Below, piece by piece: positions 23,767 to 32,566 of a stretch of 55,846 nucleotides of DNA. The notes under the pieces are model-generated. The model was not told the origin of the DNA, made no database searches, and saw only the letters and a list, made by a program, of their open reading frames with translations. The position numbers and the translations under genes were made by a program. Numbering within the stretch: position 1 is the stretch's first letter; each line of letters begins with the position of its first letter. This DNA comes from an uncultured Prevotellaceae bacterium (GTDB lineage Bacteria > Bacteroidota > Bacteroidia > Bacteroidales > Bacteroidaceae). Where the stretch lies: NCBI GenBank assembly GCA_947307015.1, contig CAMZHV010000014.1:1-55846 (forward strand), given 5' to 3'.

Positions 23767-26373
23767 ATGAAAAGATCAATCATTTTATTATTCGCCCTGC
23801 TCCCCCTTTCCTCCCTGTTTGCAGAAGTAACTGGGGGTGGGTCTTCCATTGTCGCTGACGAAGGTGCTTGGTGCTGGTTCGCAGACCCAAGAGCACTGCA
23901 CTACGAGAACGCCGAAGGTACCATCAACGCCACATGGCTCGGATATATCGACGTGCATGGCAACGTGAAAGCTACGCAGTACGACTGGGTGGCGCATCGT
24001 AAGAGCGACGTGCTGATTCGCAGCTATTTCCAGCCCGACGACCACAACAACCCGACCTTTGTGGTGCTGCCCGATGAGCGCGTGATGATCTTCTACACAC
24101 GCCACACCGATGAGCCCAAGATCTGGTACCGCATCTCACGCAAGCCTGGCGACATTACCGCCTTGGGCGAGGAGAAGTATCTGACAACGGCTAACAACAG
24201 CACCTACCCCTCGCCCTTCATCCTCAGCGACGACCCGCAGCACGTCTACCTCTGCTGGCGCGGCATCAACTGGCACCCTACAATTGCACGTATCACTATA
24301 CCTGACGCTGAGGACAATTGCCAATTTGACTTCGGCCCCAAGCAGATTGTACAGAGCACAGGTGCCCGCCCGTATGCCAAGTACCACAGCAACGGCAAGG
24401 ATAAGATATACCTGTCCTATACTACTGGTCACCCCGACAACGAGATGCCCGACTGGCTTTATTTCAATGTCATAGACATCAACGAGGGCAACGGCCCTAT
24501 CCTGCGTGACCTCAACGGCAAGCAGCTGAAGAAGATTGCCGACGGGCCTTTCAACGTCAGCAAGACAGACAGCTATGCCAACAGCTATCCCGCCACGATC
24601 ATCGACAAGACGGCAGGCATTCGCAATTGGCTCTGGCAGGTGGTCATCGATCAGGACGAGTGCCCCGTCATCGCCTATCCGCATATTGATGACAGCAAGA
24701 CAACACACGTCTATTGGTACGCCCGTTGGACAGGCACGGCGTGGAAGAATGTCAAGGTGGCCAGCGCCGGACATGCCTTCCACCAGAACTGGGATAAGAC
24801 TGAGCGATGCTACAGCGGCGGCATGAGTCTCGACCCGGACAACATCAATGACCTGTATCTCAGCATCCCCACGAAGGATGGGCAGTACAACAAGGACGGC
24901 GTCTATGAGATATGGAAATATACCATCGACAACGATGGCACGGTGAGCGCTGGTGAGCAGATTACCAGCAACTCCACGAAGAACAATGCTCGCCCCTATG
25001 TCATACCTGGTTCCAAGAACTCACCCATGCGCGTGGGTTGGATCAACGGCGACTACTACTATTGGATGGTCAACAAGAACTACCCCAAGGGCTATCCGAC
25101 AGATCTGCGTGTAGATTATGTGTGGGAGGAGGAGCTGACAGCTGAAGAGGAGAGTGCGCCGCGATGGGATTGCCAATGTCTGGACATTAATTCCACCCTG
25201 ACCTTGGCCATCGAGATGGATGAAAACAACTACACGGGCACCTTGTTCACCTTGGGCGAGGATCAGAGTGACGTGGCACGACTGTTGAAATACAGCATCA
25301 ACGATGATTTCTACCCCGTCGTCACCATTGGCGACAAGACTTTCCGCAGCCAGAACCGCCTACTTACCTCCGACGGCTGGGCCACAGCCAGCAGTGGTAC
25401 CAATGGCGACAATCACCCGACGAAGCTCAAAACGTGGATTCTCTCCATGACCTACGACGGCACCACCTTGACTTTATATCGCAACGGTCTCATCGACCAA
25501 GTCATTCAACCTGAATATTACATCGGCGGCTCACCTCACGTCGAGGGGGCGGATTATACGCGAAAGATTTTCTATACGCACGAATACTATGGCTGTGCCT
25601 CACCGATTACCGTGCAGCACATCGTGGCAGACGTCCTCGAACGTATCCGCGATGCCTATAAAGCCAATCTGCCCAAGGCCCTGCAAAACGGTGACTTCGA
25701 AGGTAGCTACAAACCTTTGGAGAACAGTGGCGTAACCAGCGACCGCGCCATCTATGTACCTGAGGGCTGGAAGATAGAATATTCATCGCCCAACGAGAAT
25801 GATCTCTCCGCATTAAAGGCTGGCGACCTGTATTTCGATCAGTTCTTCGGCACAAAGGCCAAGCCCGAGAGCCACGGCGACAAGACCTATTGGGTTCGGC
25901 AGAAATGGGGCACATCGACCATCACGCTCGCACAGGAACTGCTCCTGCCTGCAGGCGAATACACGCTGACTGCCGATTTATGGAAGAGCGGACTCGGCGG
26001 CGACGCCACCATCAGCATCATCACGGAGAACGGCACCACGGTCAAGTCCCCAACCCTCGAGAATAAGACCGCATGGCAGCAGCTCACCCTTGACTTCGAG
26101 AGCGACGGCGAAGCATCCACCACCATACAGCTCACAGCCATGCACAACAGCGACGGCTCAGAGAAAATCATTGGGTGGGATAACGTGCAGATTGTGGCCA
26201 AAATCCCCGATGGAATCGGTGAAATGAAAGATGGAAGAGAAATAAAAGAAAAATATGATGCTGTCGTGTACGACCTCAGTGGCCGCCGCGTTGCCCACTC
26301 TTCTATCATCCATCATCCATCAACAATAAAACCTGGTATCTACATCGTAGATGGCCAGAAGATAGTGCGATAA
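23767..26373 (+). CDS. Secreted BNR_4-family beta-propeller protein, possible polysaccharide lyase
   Basis: A signal peptide (MKRSIILLFALLPLSSLFA) is followed at residues 28-460 by a BNR_4 propeller: IVADEGAWCWFADPRALHYE, WLGYIDVHGNVKATQYD, HNNPTFVVLPDERVMIFYTRH, STYPSPFILSDD. Proteins with this fold include L-rhamnose-alpha-1,4-glucuronate lyases acting on arabinogalactan (PL27-like); the exact activity here is inference. A LamG-like region lies at about 470-620 and a jelly-roll module at about 635-810. A Lys/Glu-rich insert (MKDGREIKEKYD) follows, then a tail interrupted by an insert SSIIHHPSTI between RRVAH and KPGIYIVDGQKIV. It is 5 bp behind the GH105-type gene. Confidence 0.75.
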   Translation: MKRSIILLFALLPLSSLFAEVTGGGSSIVADEGAWCWFADPRALHYENAEGTINATWLGYIDVHGNVKATQYDWVAHRKSDVLIRSYFQPDDHNNPTFVVLPDERVMIFYTRHTDEPKIWYRISRKPGDITALGEEKYLTTANNSTYPSPFILSDDPQHVYLCWRGINWHPTIARITIPDAEDNCQFDFGPKQIVQSTGARPYAKYHSNGKDKIYLSYTTGHPDNEMPDWLYFNVIDINEGNGPILRDLNGKQLKKIADGPFNVSKTDSYANSYPATIIDKTAGIRNWLWQVVIDQDECPVIAYPHIDDSKTTHVYWYARWTGTAWKNVKVASAGHAFHQNWDKTERCYSGGMSLDPDNINDLYLSIPTKDGQYNKDGVYEIWKYTIDNDGTVSAGEQITSNSTKNNARPYVIPGSKNSPMRVGWINGDYYYWMVNKNYPKGYPTDLRVDYVWEEELTAEEESAPRWDCQCLDINSTLTLAIEMDENNYTGTLFTLGEDQSDVARLLKYSINDDFYPVVTIGDKTFRSQNRLLTSDGWATASSGTNGDNHPTKLKTWILSMTYDGTTLTLYRNGLIDQVIQPEYYIGGSPHVEGADYTRKIFYTHEYYGCASPITVQHIVADVLERIRDAYKANLPKALQNGDFEGSYKPLENSGVTSDRAIYVPEGWKIEYSSPNENDLSALKAGDLYFDQFFGTKAKPESHGDKTYWVRQKWGTSTITLAQELLLPAGEYTLTADLWKSGLGGDATISIITENGTTVKSPTLENKTAWQQLTLDFESDGEASTTIQLTAMHNSDGSEKIIGWDNVQIVAKIPDGIGEMKDGREIKEKYDAVVYDLSGRRVAHSSIIHHPSTIKPGIYIVDGQKIVR

Positions 26374-26591
26374 GTTCACATATCACCAACCTTATCAAGA
26401 TGAAATAACCTTCATTTTTGTCTTTTCGTATCTGTGGCTGTTACGAAGCAAACCATGACGGGTGGTTAATTGCGATTGATGGTCTCAGGTGCATGTCTTT
26501 TTCGGCTTTTTTAACGAAGAAAGGTGTAAAAAACCAAAATCTTTGTCTTTTTCTTGCTTGTTTAAGAAAGACTTCATATATTTGCGCAAAA
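26374..26591. other. Intergenic region with promoter for the DUF4160/DUF2442 pair
   Basis: About 220 bp hold no convincing gene. A promoter is seen near the end: TTG at about 26556-26558 and TATATTTG at 26577-26584, just ahead of the first ATG at 26592. Confidence 0.6.
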
Positions 26592-26600
26592 ATGAGCGTT

Positions 26601-26903
26601 ATGCCAAAGATATTTGAGTATTTTGGATTCATTTTCTACTTCTTCTCGGACGAGCACGAGCCGATTCATGTGCACGTGAAACATAGCGGCACATAGTGCA
26701 TCTTCGATTTGATCTTAGAGAGTGGAGAATTAAAGCAGATTGTGCGCCGCGAGAAAAAAGGTGCACTGCCTCTTGACAGCAAGGACGAAAAGGTTGCCAT
26801 AGAGTTCATCAACAAGTATTGGCAGCGAATCGTCAAGAAATGGATTGATTTCTTCGTCATGAAGAAAATCGTAAAGACGACGTATATTAGAAAAAGAATG
26901 TAA
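26601..26903 (+). pseudogene. DUF4160 protein interrupted by one amber codon
   Basis: MPKIFEYFGFIFYFFSDEHE then PIHVHVKHSGT is a typical DUF4160 start; an in-frame ATG at 26592 is an alternative. TAG at 26694-26696 stops it, and the same frame continues as CIFDLILESGELKQIVRREK, through LPLDSKDEKVAIEFINKYW, to the normal end at 26903. There is no other disruption, so this is a single nonsense change, a sequencing error or a readthrough site. It is followed two bases later by DUF2442, its usual partner; the pair is thought to be toxin-antitoxin-like. Confidence 0.85.
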
Positions 26904-26905
26904 CT

Positions 26906-27157
26906 ATGGAGCACATTTTCATCGTTTCGGCAGAAGATGCAGGCAATCTGTGTGTGAGGCTGACGTTCAATGACGGTCATCAGAGCGTCGTTGATATTGG
27001 CGACTTCATCCGCAAACATCCGCATCCCCAGTACAACAAGTACCTCGACCCGGACTTGTTCCGCACGTTTGTCGTGGACGATGGGAACGTGGTCTGGGGC
27101 GAAGACTGGGACTTGATTTTCCCCGTTGAAAATCTGTACGTTGGAAAGGCCGCATAG
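26906..27157 (+). CDS. DUF2442 protein (partner of DUF4160)
   Basis: The 83 residues have the family pattern: LCVRLTFNDGHQSVVDIGDF, YNKYLDPDLFRTFVVDDGNV and VVWGEDWDLIFPVENLYVGK. DUF2442 proteins commonly sit directly behind DUF4160 genes. The pairing suggests an antitoxin or small regulatory role, which remains unproven. It is intact although its partner carries a stop codon. The start at 26906 is two bases after the DUF4160 stop. Confidence 0.85.
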   Translation: MEHIFIVSAEDAGNLCVRLTFNDGHQSVVDIGDFIRKHPHPQYNKYLDPDLFRTFVVDDGNVVWGEDWDLIFPVENLYVGKAA

Positions 27158-27188
27158 ATTGTACACAGCCATTCCATTTTATACAAAG

Positions 27189-27761
27189 TCAATCATTCAG
27201 GAAGGGCAGGCGTTCGACGGGCATGGCTTCCTGACATAGGAACACGGCGGTCTGCGTGTCCTCGGCAACTCCGATGTCATGAATCTTGCGGCGATAGGCA
27301 TTATAGACAGCAGAATCCTCCAATTCCTGACGCCGCGCCCGGCTCATGTCTGCAAACTCCTCCTCACGTTCGATGCCCAGAAAGCGTCGGCCAAGCAGGT
27401 TGGCGGCTATGCCTGTGGAAGAAGAACCGGCAAAGGGGTCGAGAATCCAGGCACCCGGCTCGGTCGAAGCCATGATGATGCGGGCGAGCACGCATAAAGG
27501 CTTCTGCGTGGGATGTTTACCGCACGATTTCTCCCACGGTGCTATGGCAGGCAGCCGCCACACGTCGGTCATCTGACGGTCGCCGTTCATGTGCTTCATC
27601 AGCTCATAATTATAATAATGTGGCACCTTCTGTTTCTTACGTGCCCAGATGATGAACTCCGCGGAGTAGGTAAAATAACGACAGGTGATATTAGGCGGCG
27701 GGTTGGTCTTTGGCACACGTCTTTTGAATTTCCTAGGTTCAAAGAGACCAAAGTCAAAGCG
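27189..27761 (-). pseudogene. C-terminal half of a beta-class DNA methyltransferase (DpnA-like)
   Basis: The first convincing family residues are KTNPPPNITCRYFTYSAEFI, then HYYNYELMKHMNGDRQMTDV, KSCGKHPTQKPLCVLARII and ILDPFAGSSSTGIAANLLGR (AdoMet motif FxGxxxTG), to the natural end. The N-terminal half with the catalytic DPPY motif is missing. Upstream of the GTG at 27716 the frame stays open to a stop at 27762-27764 but encodes unrelated residues (RFDFGLFEPRKFKRRV) that coincide with a leader-like element. It is therefore a truncated, probably inactive gene. No restriction enzyme gene is nearby. Confidence 0.8.
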
Positions 27762-27833
27762 TTAGTGTCGCTTTTCCGATATGTCGTGTCTCGCCCTCCG
27801 TCCCTCAGACGTGGGTTAGACGCCGCAAAGATA
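27717..27833 (-). promoter_or_regulatory. Candidate promoter plus structured leader fused to the methyltransferase fragment
   Basis: On the minus strand TATCTTTG lies at 27833-27826. The roughly 100-base leader that follows contains hairpins AAAGCG...CGCTTT and TTTGAA...TTCAAA and then runs straight into the methyltransferase frame. The DNA looks like an element unrelated to the gene. From memory, similar fragments recur between genes in Prevotella and Bacteroides; this was not checked. Confidence 0.4.
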
Positions 27834-28087
27834 GCAATAATATCTGAATTGCCCTCAAAAAAGCTCAGAAAAAAATGCGCAGGCACAAAAACGCTCTCCA
27901 TTCGTCATTCTTTGGTTGGCTTGTGTTGTGGAAGATGGTTCGCAGGTTAGGAAATTCATAAAAAAAACAAAAAAAAGTCTATTTTCCTTCATGAGAGGAC
28001 GACTGATGTTCTTTTTATGATTACCTTTGCAACGCAAATTAATGATATGTTTTTCACTAACTAATTATTCACTTATTTATCAACATT
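27834..28087. other. AT-rich intergenic region with promoter for the giant secreted protein
   Basis: No gene was seen in these 254 bp. TACCTTTG at 28022-28029 is a clear -7 element for the gene at 28088. The leader ends in the A/T-rich sequence usual before Bacteroidetes start codons. Confidence 0.6.
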
Positions 28088-31000
28088 ATGAGTAAACGCT
28101 ACTTCTTATCCCTCTTTGCAGGGATGATGGCGCTGGGCGCAACGGCTCAGACGCAGTTTACTGTTGTGGAGGACATGACCTCGAAGATCACGAATGCTGA
28201 CTTCAAGGCAGGTTCGCCAGTGCAGTACACGATCCGCACTTATGATTACGACATCCCCGACCAGGTAGGCTTCGGCGCTGGCGGCGAGGGTCTGTATGGC
28301 CAGCAGGAAGTTCCTGGCTGGACATCCGCCAACCCCTCCGACAACTGCTGGATGGCACGCGATGCCCGCACGGACGGCAGCAATGCCCGTGCAGCAGGCG
28401 TCTTCGCCTACGATCTGGACTCGGAGATTGGTCTGGGCGGCGATTACTTCCCCCGCATCGATGGCGGCGACACACAGGGTCTCGGCATGGTGGCCGTGTG
28501 GGGCGCAAGCCTCACTTACACCCAGCAGATTAGTCTGCCTGCAGGCGACTACCTGCTCATCGGCAAGTTCTGCAACATCGCCGGCGAAGGTCAGATTACC
28601 AACAACTTCGGCTTCAAGATTGATGACGAGACCTATTACCGCTCGTCGAAGACCACGTACCCAATCATGACCGTCCTCGAAGGCGAGGGCAAGGACATCT
28701 GGGTTGAAGACACCGTTATCTTCCGCTTGTCAGCAGCCGCTGAAGGCGATGTGGTTCTGGGCTTCTCCTTCGGCGCTGGCTCCGGCTCTGTGCCTCACCT
28801 CTTCCTCGACAACGTGAAGCTGCTGAGGGTAGACCCCTCGGGTCTCGATCAGCAGAAAATTGCTGAAGCTAAGGCTACGCTCAAGGAACTCATTGACGAA
28901 GGTAAGCGCTTAGGTGTCAGCACTTCTGATGCTGAGGCTGTATACAACAACCCAAGTGCCACACTGGCACAGGTGGAAGCTGCTATCGCGAGTCAGAAAG
29001 CGCTGAACGACGATGCCATCACCGATCTCTCGGAGTTCTTCATCATGAATCCGCACTTCACGCAGGATGATCCCATTACAGACGGTATCTGCACCTACGA
29101 CTACGACATGGCGACGAATAATGTCACGCACTACGGTATGCAGCCCGTGAAGAGCTGGGTTGCCTCGAACCCCTCGCAAAATCAGGTTGTCGGCGACGAG
29201 AACATTCAGGGTCGCGCCTGCGGTGTGTTTGAGACCGGATCGTCGGCCTTCATAGGCGGCACAGCCTTCACTCCTCCTGCCACGCTGAGCGACGGTTCAA
29301 CGGGTAAGGTGCTCGGCTTCGTCACCTGCTGGAGCAAGACCACACAGTACACGCAGCACGTGACGCTGCCCGCTGGCTCCTATACGCTCACCATCTCCTA
29401 CTACAACTCGGGCGGCACGGGTGCCGTAGCCAAGAACCTCATCGGTTTCATCGCCGACGGCGGCACGGAGTTCCTGGGTGAGACGACTTCATTTCCCGTG
29501 GGCTCGTGGGGCAAAGAGACCGTTGTCTTTACGCTCTACGAAGAAACGGAGGGTGAATTCAGCCTTGGCTACACTGCTACCAACAGCGGCTCGGCCAGTA
29601 TGCCTCACTTCTTCCTTGACGGAATCTCTCTCTTCTACGAAGGTGAACTTCAGTTTGACCCGTCGCTCTTCGCCTTGCAAGGCATCGTACGTGATGCAGA
29701 GACGTACGCTGATCAAGTGTTCTACAGTGCATTGAAGACTGATTTTGAAGCGGCTATCTCTGATGCTCGCTCCCTCGTTAGCTCGCAGAGTTCCGATGCC
29801 GTTGCCAACAAGGCTGCCATGGAGAAGATCACCGGTATGTTGCAAGATGTCTTGGCCAGCATTGCCGACTACGAGCGCCTGCAGAAATTCTATGACGCGG
29901 AACTTGTGCCCGCTGAAGAGAAATATGCCGCACAGCCGGACATCAAGGATCGCCTCATCGCCCTCGACGACGATATCTACGACGCCCTCCAGTCAGGCGA
30001 ATGGGACAAGGCTACGATTGACGAGGTCATCGCCAGTCTGTCCGCCATCATTAAGGAGGAGACACAGAAGGCTTGGGACGCTGCCATCGCATCCGGTAGC
30101 AAGCTCGCTGAAGCCCTTGATATCTCACCCCTCTTCGACACCCTCGGCTATACCTACAGCACCACAGCCCAGCAGGGCGGAAACGTTCCTGACAAGCAGT
30201 GGCAGTACGGTTCTGCAGGCAACTTCAAGACGCAGTACGGCACCGCCGAAGTATGGAGCCAGAGTCCCTTCGAGATTAGCCAGACAATTGCTGACCTGCC
30301 CGCAGGTACATACACGGTGACTACCAAGGCATTCTATCGCACCGCTGACAACGCCACCAACTATTCGAGCTACGACCCGTCGGCACACTATGCCTACATC
30401 TTCGCTGGTCACAACCGTGCTCCGCTGGCCAATGTTGTTGAGGTCGGCACCACTGAGGAGGGTCTGACGGGCTATACTGACGCTGGCGGCATCTATGTTC
30501 CCAATAGCCAGCAGGCAGCCTACAACGTTTTCAACGATGAGGAATTAGCCGCCAAGTGTACTGTTTCCACAGCTACCGTGCTCACCGAGACTGGTGATCT
30601 GACCTTCGGTATCACCGCTGATCAGCTCGAAGATAACAGCTGGGTCATCTGGTACACCTTCGAGATTGCCTACAATGCTGTCGACGAGTCCGTCATCAAT
30701 GACGAGCTTCAGGCACTCATCGATGAGGCTCAAGATGTCCTCAATGGCGAGTCGGACGCTGTTTTCTATATTGGTAGCAGTTCCAAGGTGCTCACAGCTG
30801 CCATCCAGCAGGGGCAGTCTGCCCTCAATGCAGGCCTTGACGAGAAGAAGTCTGCCATGAGCGCAATCAATGCTGCCATCAAGCAGGTGGAAGAGGGTGC
30901 AGCACTCCTCAAGACTTTTGAGCAGATGTCCTTGGATGCCCTTGAGGTTATCAACGAAATTGACTTTGCCTCCAACGACGACGAATTCGTGGAGTTGGCC

Positions 31001-31789
31001 AACAAGATGGAAGAGGCATATTTCTTTGACACCAATGAAGATATACAGAAGGCCATCGATCGTTTCCCCATCGCTCAGGCTAACTTCTATCTGAATCGCA
31101 CGGACTTCGACGATGCCGCCCTTGACGATCCTGTGGACATCTCTGGCGTTATCCTCAACAACTCGTTCAATAGCAATGCTCAATATTGGACCATTACTGG
31201 TACCGACGAAAACGGAAAGATCGGTCAGAATCAGGGCTACCAGAGCGCCAGCTACTCCAATGAGGAGGACGGCGTAGCTATCGACCATTTCATCGAGGCT
31301 TGGCGTCCCGATGGAGCTCTGCTCAGCGATGGCACCATCTCACAGACGCTCGTCGTCACGCTGCCTCAGGGCTACTATCGTCTGGCTTGCGACGGCTTGG
31401 CTACCAACCAGAGCGCCATTCCTGAAGAAGGCATCCAGGGCGTAAGTCTCTTTGCACAGAACGGCGGAACTTCGGATGTGACATCTATGGCTATCACAGA
31501 GACAGCAGGCAAACCTCAGCACTTCGAACGCGACTTCTATGCCGACGGCACAAGCGCGACGAAGATCGGTATCCTCGTCTCTGAGACCAATGCATCGTGG
31601 CTCACAGCAGACAACTTCAAGCTCTTCCACCTCGGCAAAACATCGCCTGATGCTGTCACAAGCCTGAATGTTGACGCCGCTGCCAAGGAAGAGGTCTACA
31701 ACCTACAGGGTATGAAGACTTCAGCCACCCAGCGCGGCCTCTACATCGTAGTCCGTAATGGCAAAGCCCAGAAAGTTCTTGTGAAATAA
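28088..31789 (+). CDS. Giant secreted multi-module protein with repeated jelly-roll-like domains, helical linkers and sorting tail
   Basis: A signal peptide (MSKRYFLSLFAGMMALGATAQ) leads 1233 residues. Four beta modules are seen at about 22-255, 315-515, 680-865 and 1015-1180. The first two are clearly related (TYDYDIP/TYDYDMA, YTQQISLPAGDYLL/YTQHVTLPAGSYTL, SVPHLFLDNVKLL/SMPHFFLDGISLF). Between them are FIVAR-like helical linkers (AEAKATLKELIDEGKRLGVS, AEAVYNNPSATLAQVEAAIA). The tail is VYNLQGMKTSATQRGLYIVV...GKAQKVLVK. The modules resemble carbohydrate-binding jelly rolls, so binding of a surface or dietary glycan is plausible. No catalytic motif was recognised. It is monocistronic, with a promoter at 28022-28029 and a terminator at 31811-31840. 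Confidence 0.8.
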   Translation: MSKRYFLSLFAGMMALGATAQTQFTVVEDMTSKITNADFKAGSPVQYTIRTYDYDIPDQVGFGAGGEGLYGQQEVPGWTSANPSDNCWMARDARTDGSNARAAGVFAYDLDSEIGLGGDYFPRIDGGDTQGLGMVAVWGASLTYTQQISLPAGDYLLIGKFCNIAGEGQITNNFGFKIDDETYYRSSKTTYPIMTVLEGEGKDIWVEDTVIFRLSAAAEGDVVLGFSFGAGSGSVPHLFLDNVKLLRVDPSGLDQQKIAEAKATLKELIDEGKRLGVSTSDAEAVYNNPSATLAQVEAAIASQKALNDDAITDLSEFFIMNPHFTQDDPITDGICTYDYDMATNNVTHYGMQPVKSWVASNPSQNQVVGDENIQGRACGVFETGSSAFIGGTAFTPPATLSDGSTGKVLGFVTCWSKTTQYTQHVTLPAGSYTLTISYYNSGGTGAVAKNLIGFIADGGTEFLGETTSFPVGSWGKETVVFTLYEETEGEFSLGYTATNSGSASMPHFFLDGISLFYEGELQFDPSLFALQGIVRDAETYADQVFYSALKTDFEAAISDARSLVSSQSSDAVANKAAMEKITGMLQDVLASIADYERLQKFYDAELVPAEEKYAAQPDIKDRLIALDDDIYDALQSGEWDKATIDEVIASLSAIIKEETQKAWDAAIASGSKLAEALDISPLFDTLGYTYSTTAQQGGNVPDKQWQYGSAGNFKTQYGTAEVWSQSPFEISQTIADLPAGTYTVTTKAFYRTADNATNYSSYDPSAHYAYIFAGHNRAPLANVVEVGTTEEGLTGYTDAGGIYVPNSQQAAYNVFNDEELAAKCTVSTATVLTETGDLTFGITADQLEDNSWVIWYTFEIAYNAVDESVINDELQALIDEAQDVLNGESDAVFYIGSSSKVLTAAIQQGQSALNAGLDEKKSAMSAINAAIKQVEEGAALLKTFEQMSLDALEVINEIDFASNDDEFVELANKMEEAYFFDTNEDIQKAIDRFPIAQANFYLNRTDFDDAALDDPVDISGVILNNSFNSNAQYWTITGTDENGKIGQNQGYQSASYSNEEDGVAIDHFIEAWRPDGALLSDGTISQTLVVTLPQGYYRLACDGLATNQSAIPEEGIQGVSLFAQNGGTSDVTSMAITETAGKPQHFERDFYADGTSATKIGILVSETNASWLTADNFKLFHLGKTSPDAVTSLNVDAAAKEEVYNLQGMKTSATQRGLYIVVRNGKAQKVLVK

Positions 31790-31810
31790 ATAAAGAACGG
31801 GATCAAAAAG

Positions 31811-31840
31811 AATGAAGGCGCCTATTTGGGCGCCTTCATT
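31811..31840. terminator. Bidirectional terminator overlapping the rlpA stop
   Basis: AATGAAGGCGCC (31811-31822) pairs with GGCGCCTTCATT (31829-31840) around six bases. The last codons of the convergent RlpA gene, including its stop at 31822-31824, are built into the stem and loop. Confidence 0.85.
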
Positions 31841-32412
31841 CGTTTCACACGTTCTATGATTGTCGTATCTTCGTGTATAACAGCTCTGAGCGTGTCGGGG
31901 TGCATGGCCACTTGTGTGCGAGAGAGGCGGTGGCGGGCGAGATAGATGCTGTCCTCTTGCCAATAGGGCGACAAGGCATCCTCGTCGGTGGAGAATCCCA
32001 AGTTAAGCACTGGCTTTTCGTGGGATGGTTCGTAGGAATACGGCACTTGCCCAGGCACGAAAGGCAAAATCTCCACAGGTCGCCAACCGTATTGTATGAT
32101 ATCCAGCTTACGTGCCGCGGCACGTGAGAGGTCTATGGAGAACTTGCGCGAATAGGGACCGCGATCCGTGACGCGCACGACGACCTCCTTGCCGTTGGTC
32201 AAATTGCGCACGCGCAGCCAAGTGCCCAAAGGGTAGCTGAGATGGGCGCAAGTCATGCTGTCGCGGTGATATCGTTCGCCGTTGCTCATCTTGCGACCAT
32301 GGAACTTGTCGGAATAGAACGAGGCATTCCCGCGCTGAGGCTTCAACTGCTGTCCACGCGCGAGCGTCGGAGCGCACACACAGGCGCAGAAAACAAGGAT
32401 AGAAAGCTTCAT
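31822..32412 (-). CDS. rlpA: RlpA-like septal lytic transglycosylase family protein
   Basis: The start at 32412 (MKLSILVFCACVCAPTLARG) gives the signal peptide; an ATG two codons upstream is possible. The double-psi beta-barrel domain is at about residues 28-115: GNASFYSDKFHGRKMSNGER, MTCAHLSYPLGTWLRVRNLT, VVVRVTDRGPYSRKFSIDLS. The His and Asp of the RlpA active site are present (CAH; TDRGP). The C-terminal 80 residues are not a SPOR domain. RlpA proteins cut or remodel peptidoglycan at division sites (family knowledge). Confidence 0.88.
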   Translation of the reverse strand: MKLSILVFCACVCAPTLARGQQLKPQRGNASFYSDKFHGRKMSNGERYHRDSMTCAHLSYPLGTWLRVRNLTNGKEVVVRVTDRGPYSRKFSIDLSRAAARKLDIIQYGWRPVEILPFVPGQVPYSYEPSHEKPVLNLGFSTDEDALSPYWQEDSIYLARHRLSRTQVAMHPDTLRAVIHEDTTIIERVKRMKAPK

Positions 32413-32512
32413 AAACAACGCTTTTCGGGGTTTTCGGCGCGCAAGTTAGTCATTTTATGCCTTTCAGCCAACAATTTTTGCTTTTTTATGCTTTTCTTTG
32501 ACCGAAAATGCC

Positions 32513-32520
32513 TACCTTTG
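32513..32520 (+). promoter_or_regulatory. -7 element TACCTTTG for the tyrosine kinase gene
   Basis: CTACCTTTGCAGCCCG lies 47-54 bp upstream of the ATG at 32567. Minus-strand rlpA starts about 100 bp to the left, so this is a divergent control region. Confidence 0.7.
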
Positions 32521-32566
32521 CAGCCCGAAATAGCCGAATCTTCACATTAAACAATACAAAAACTAC

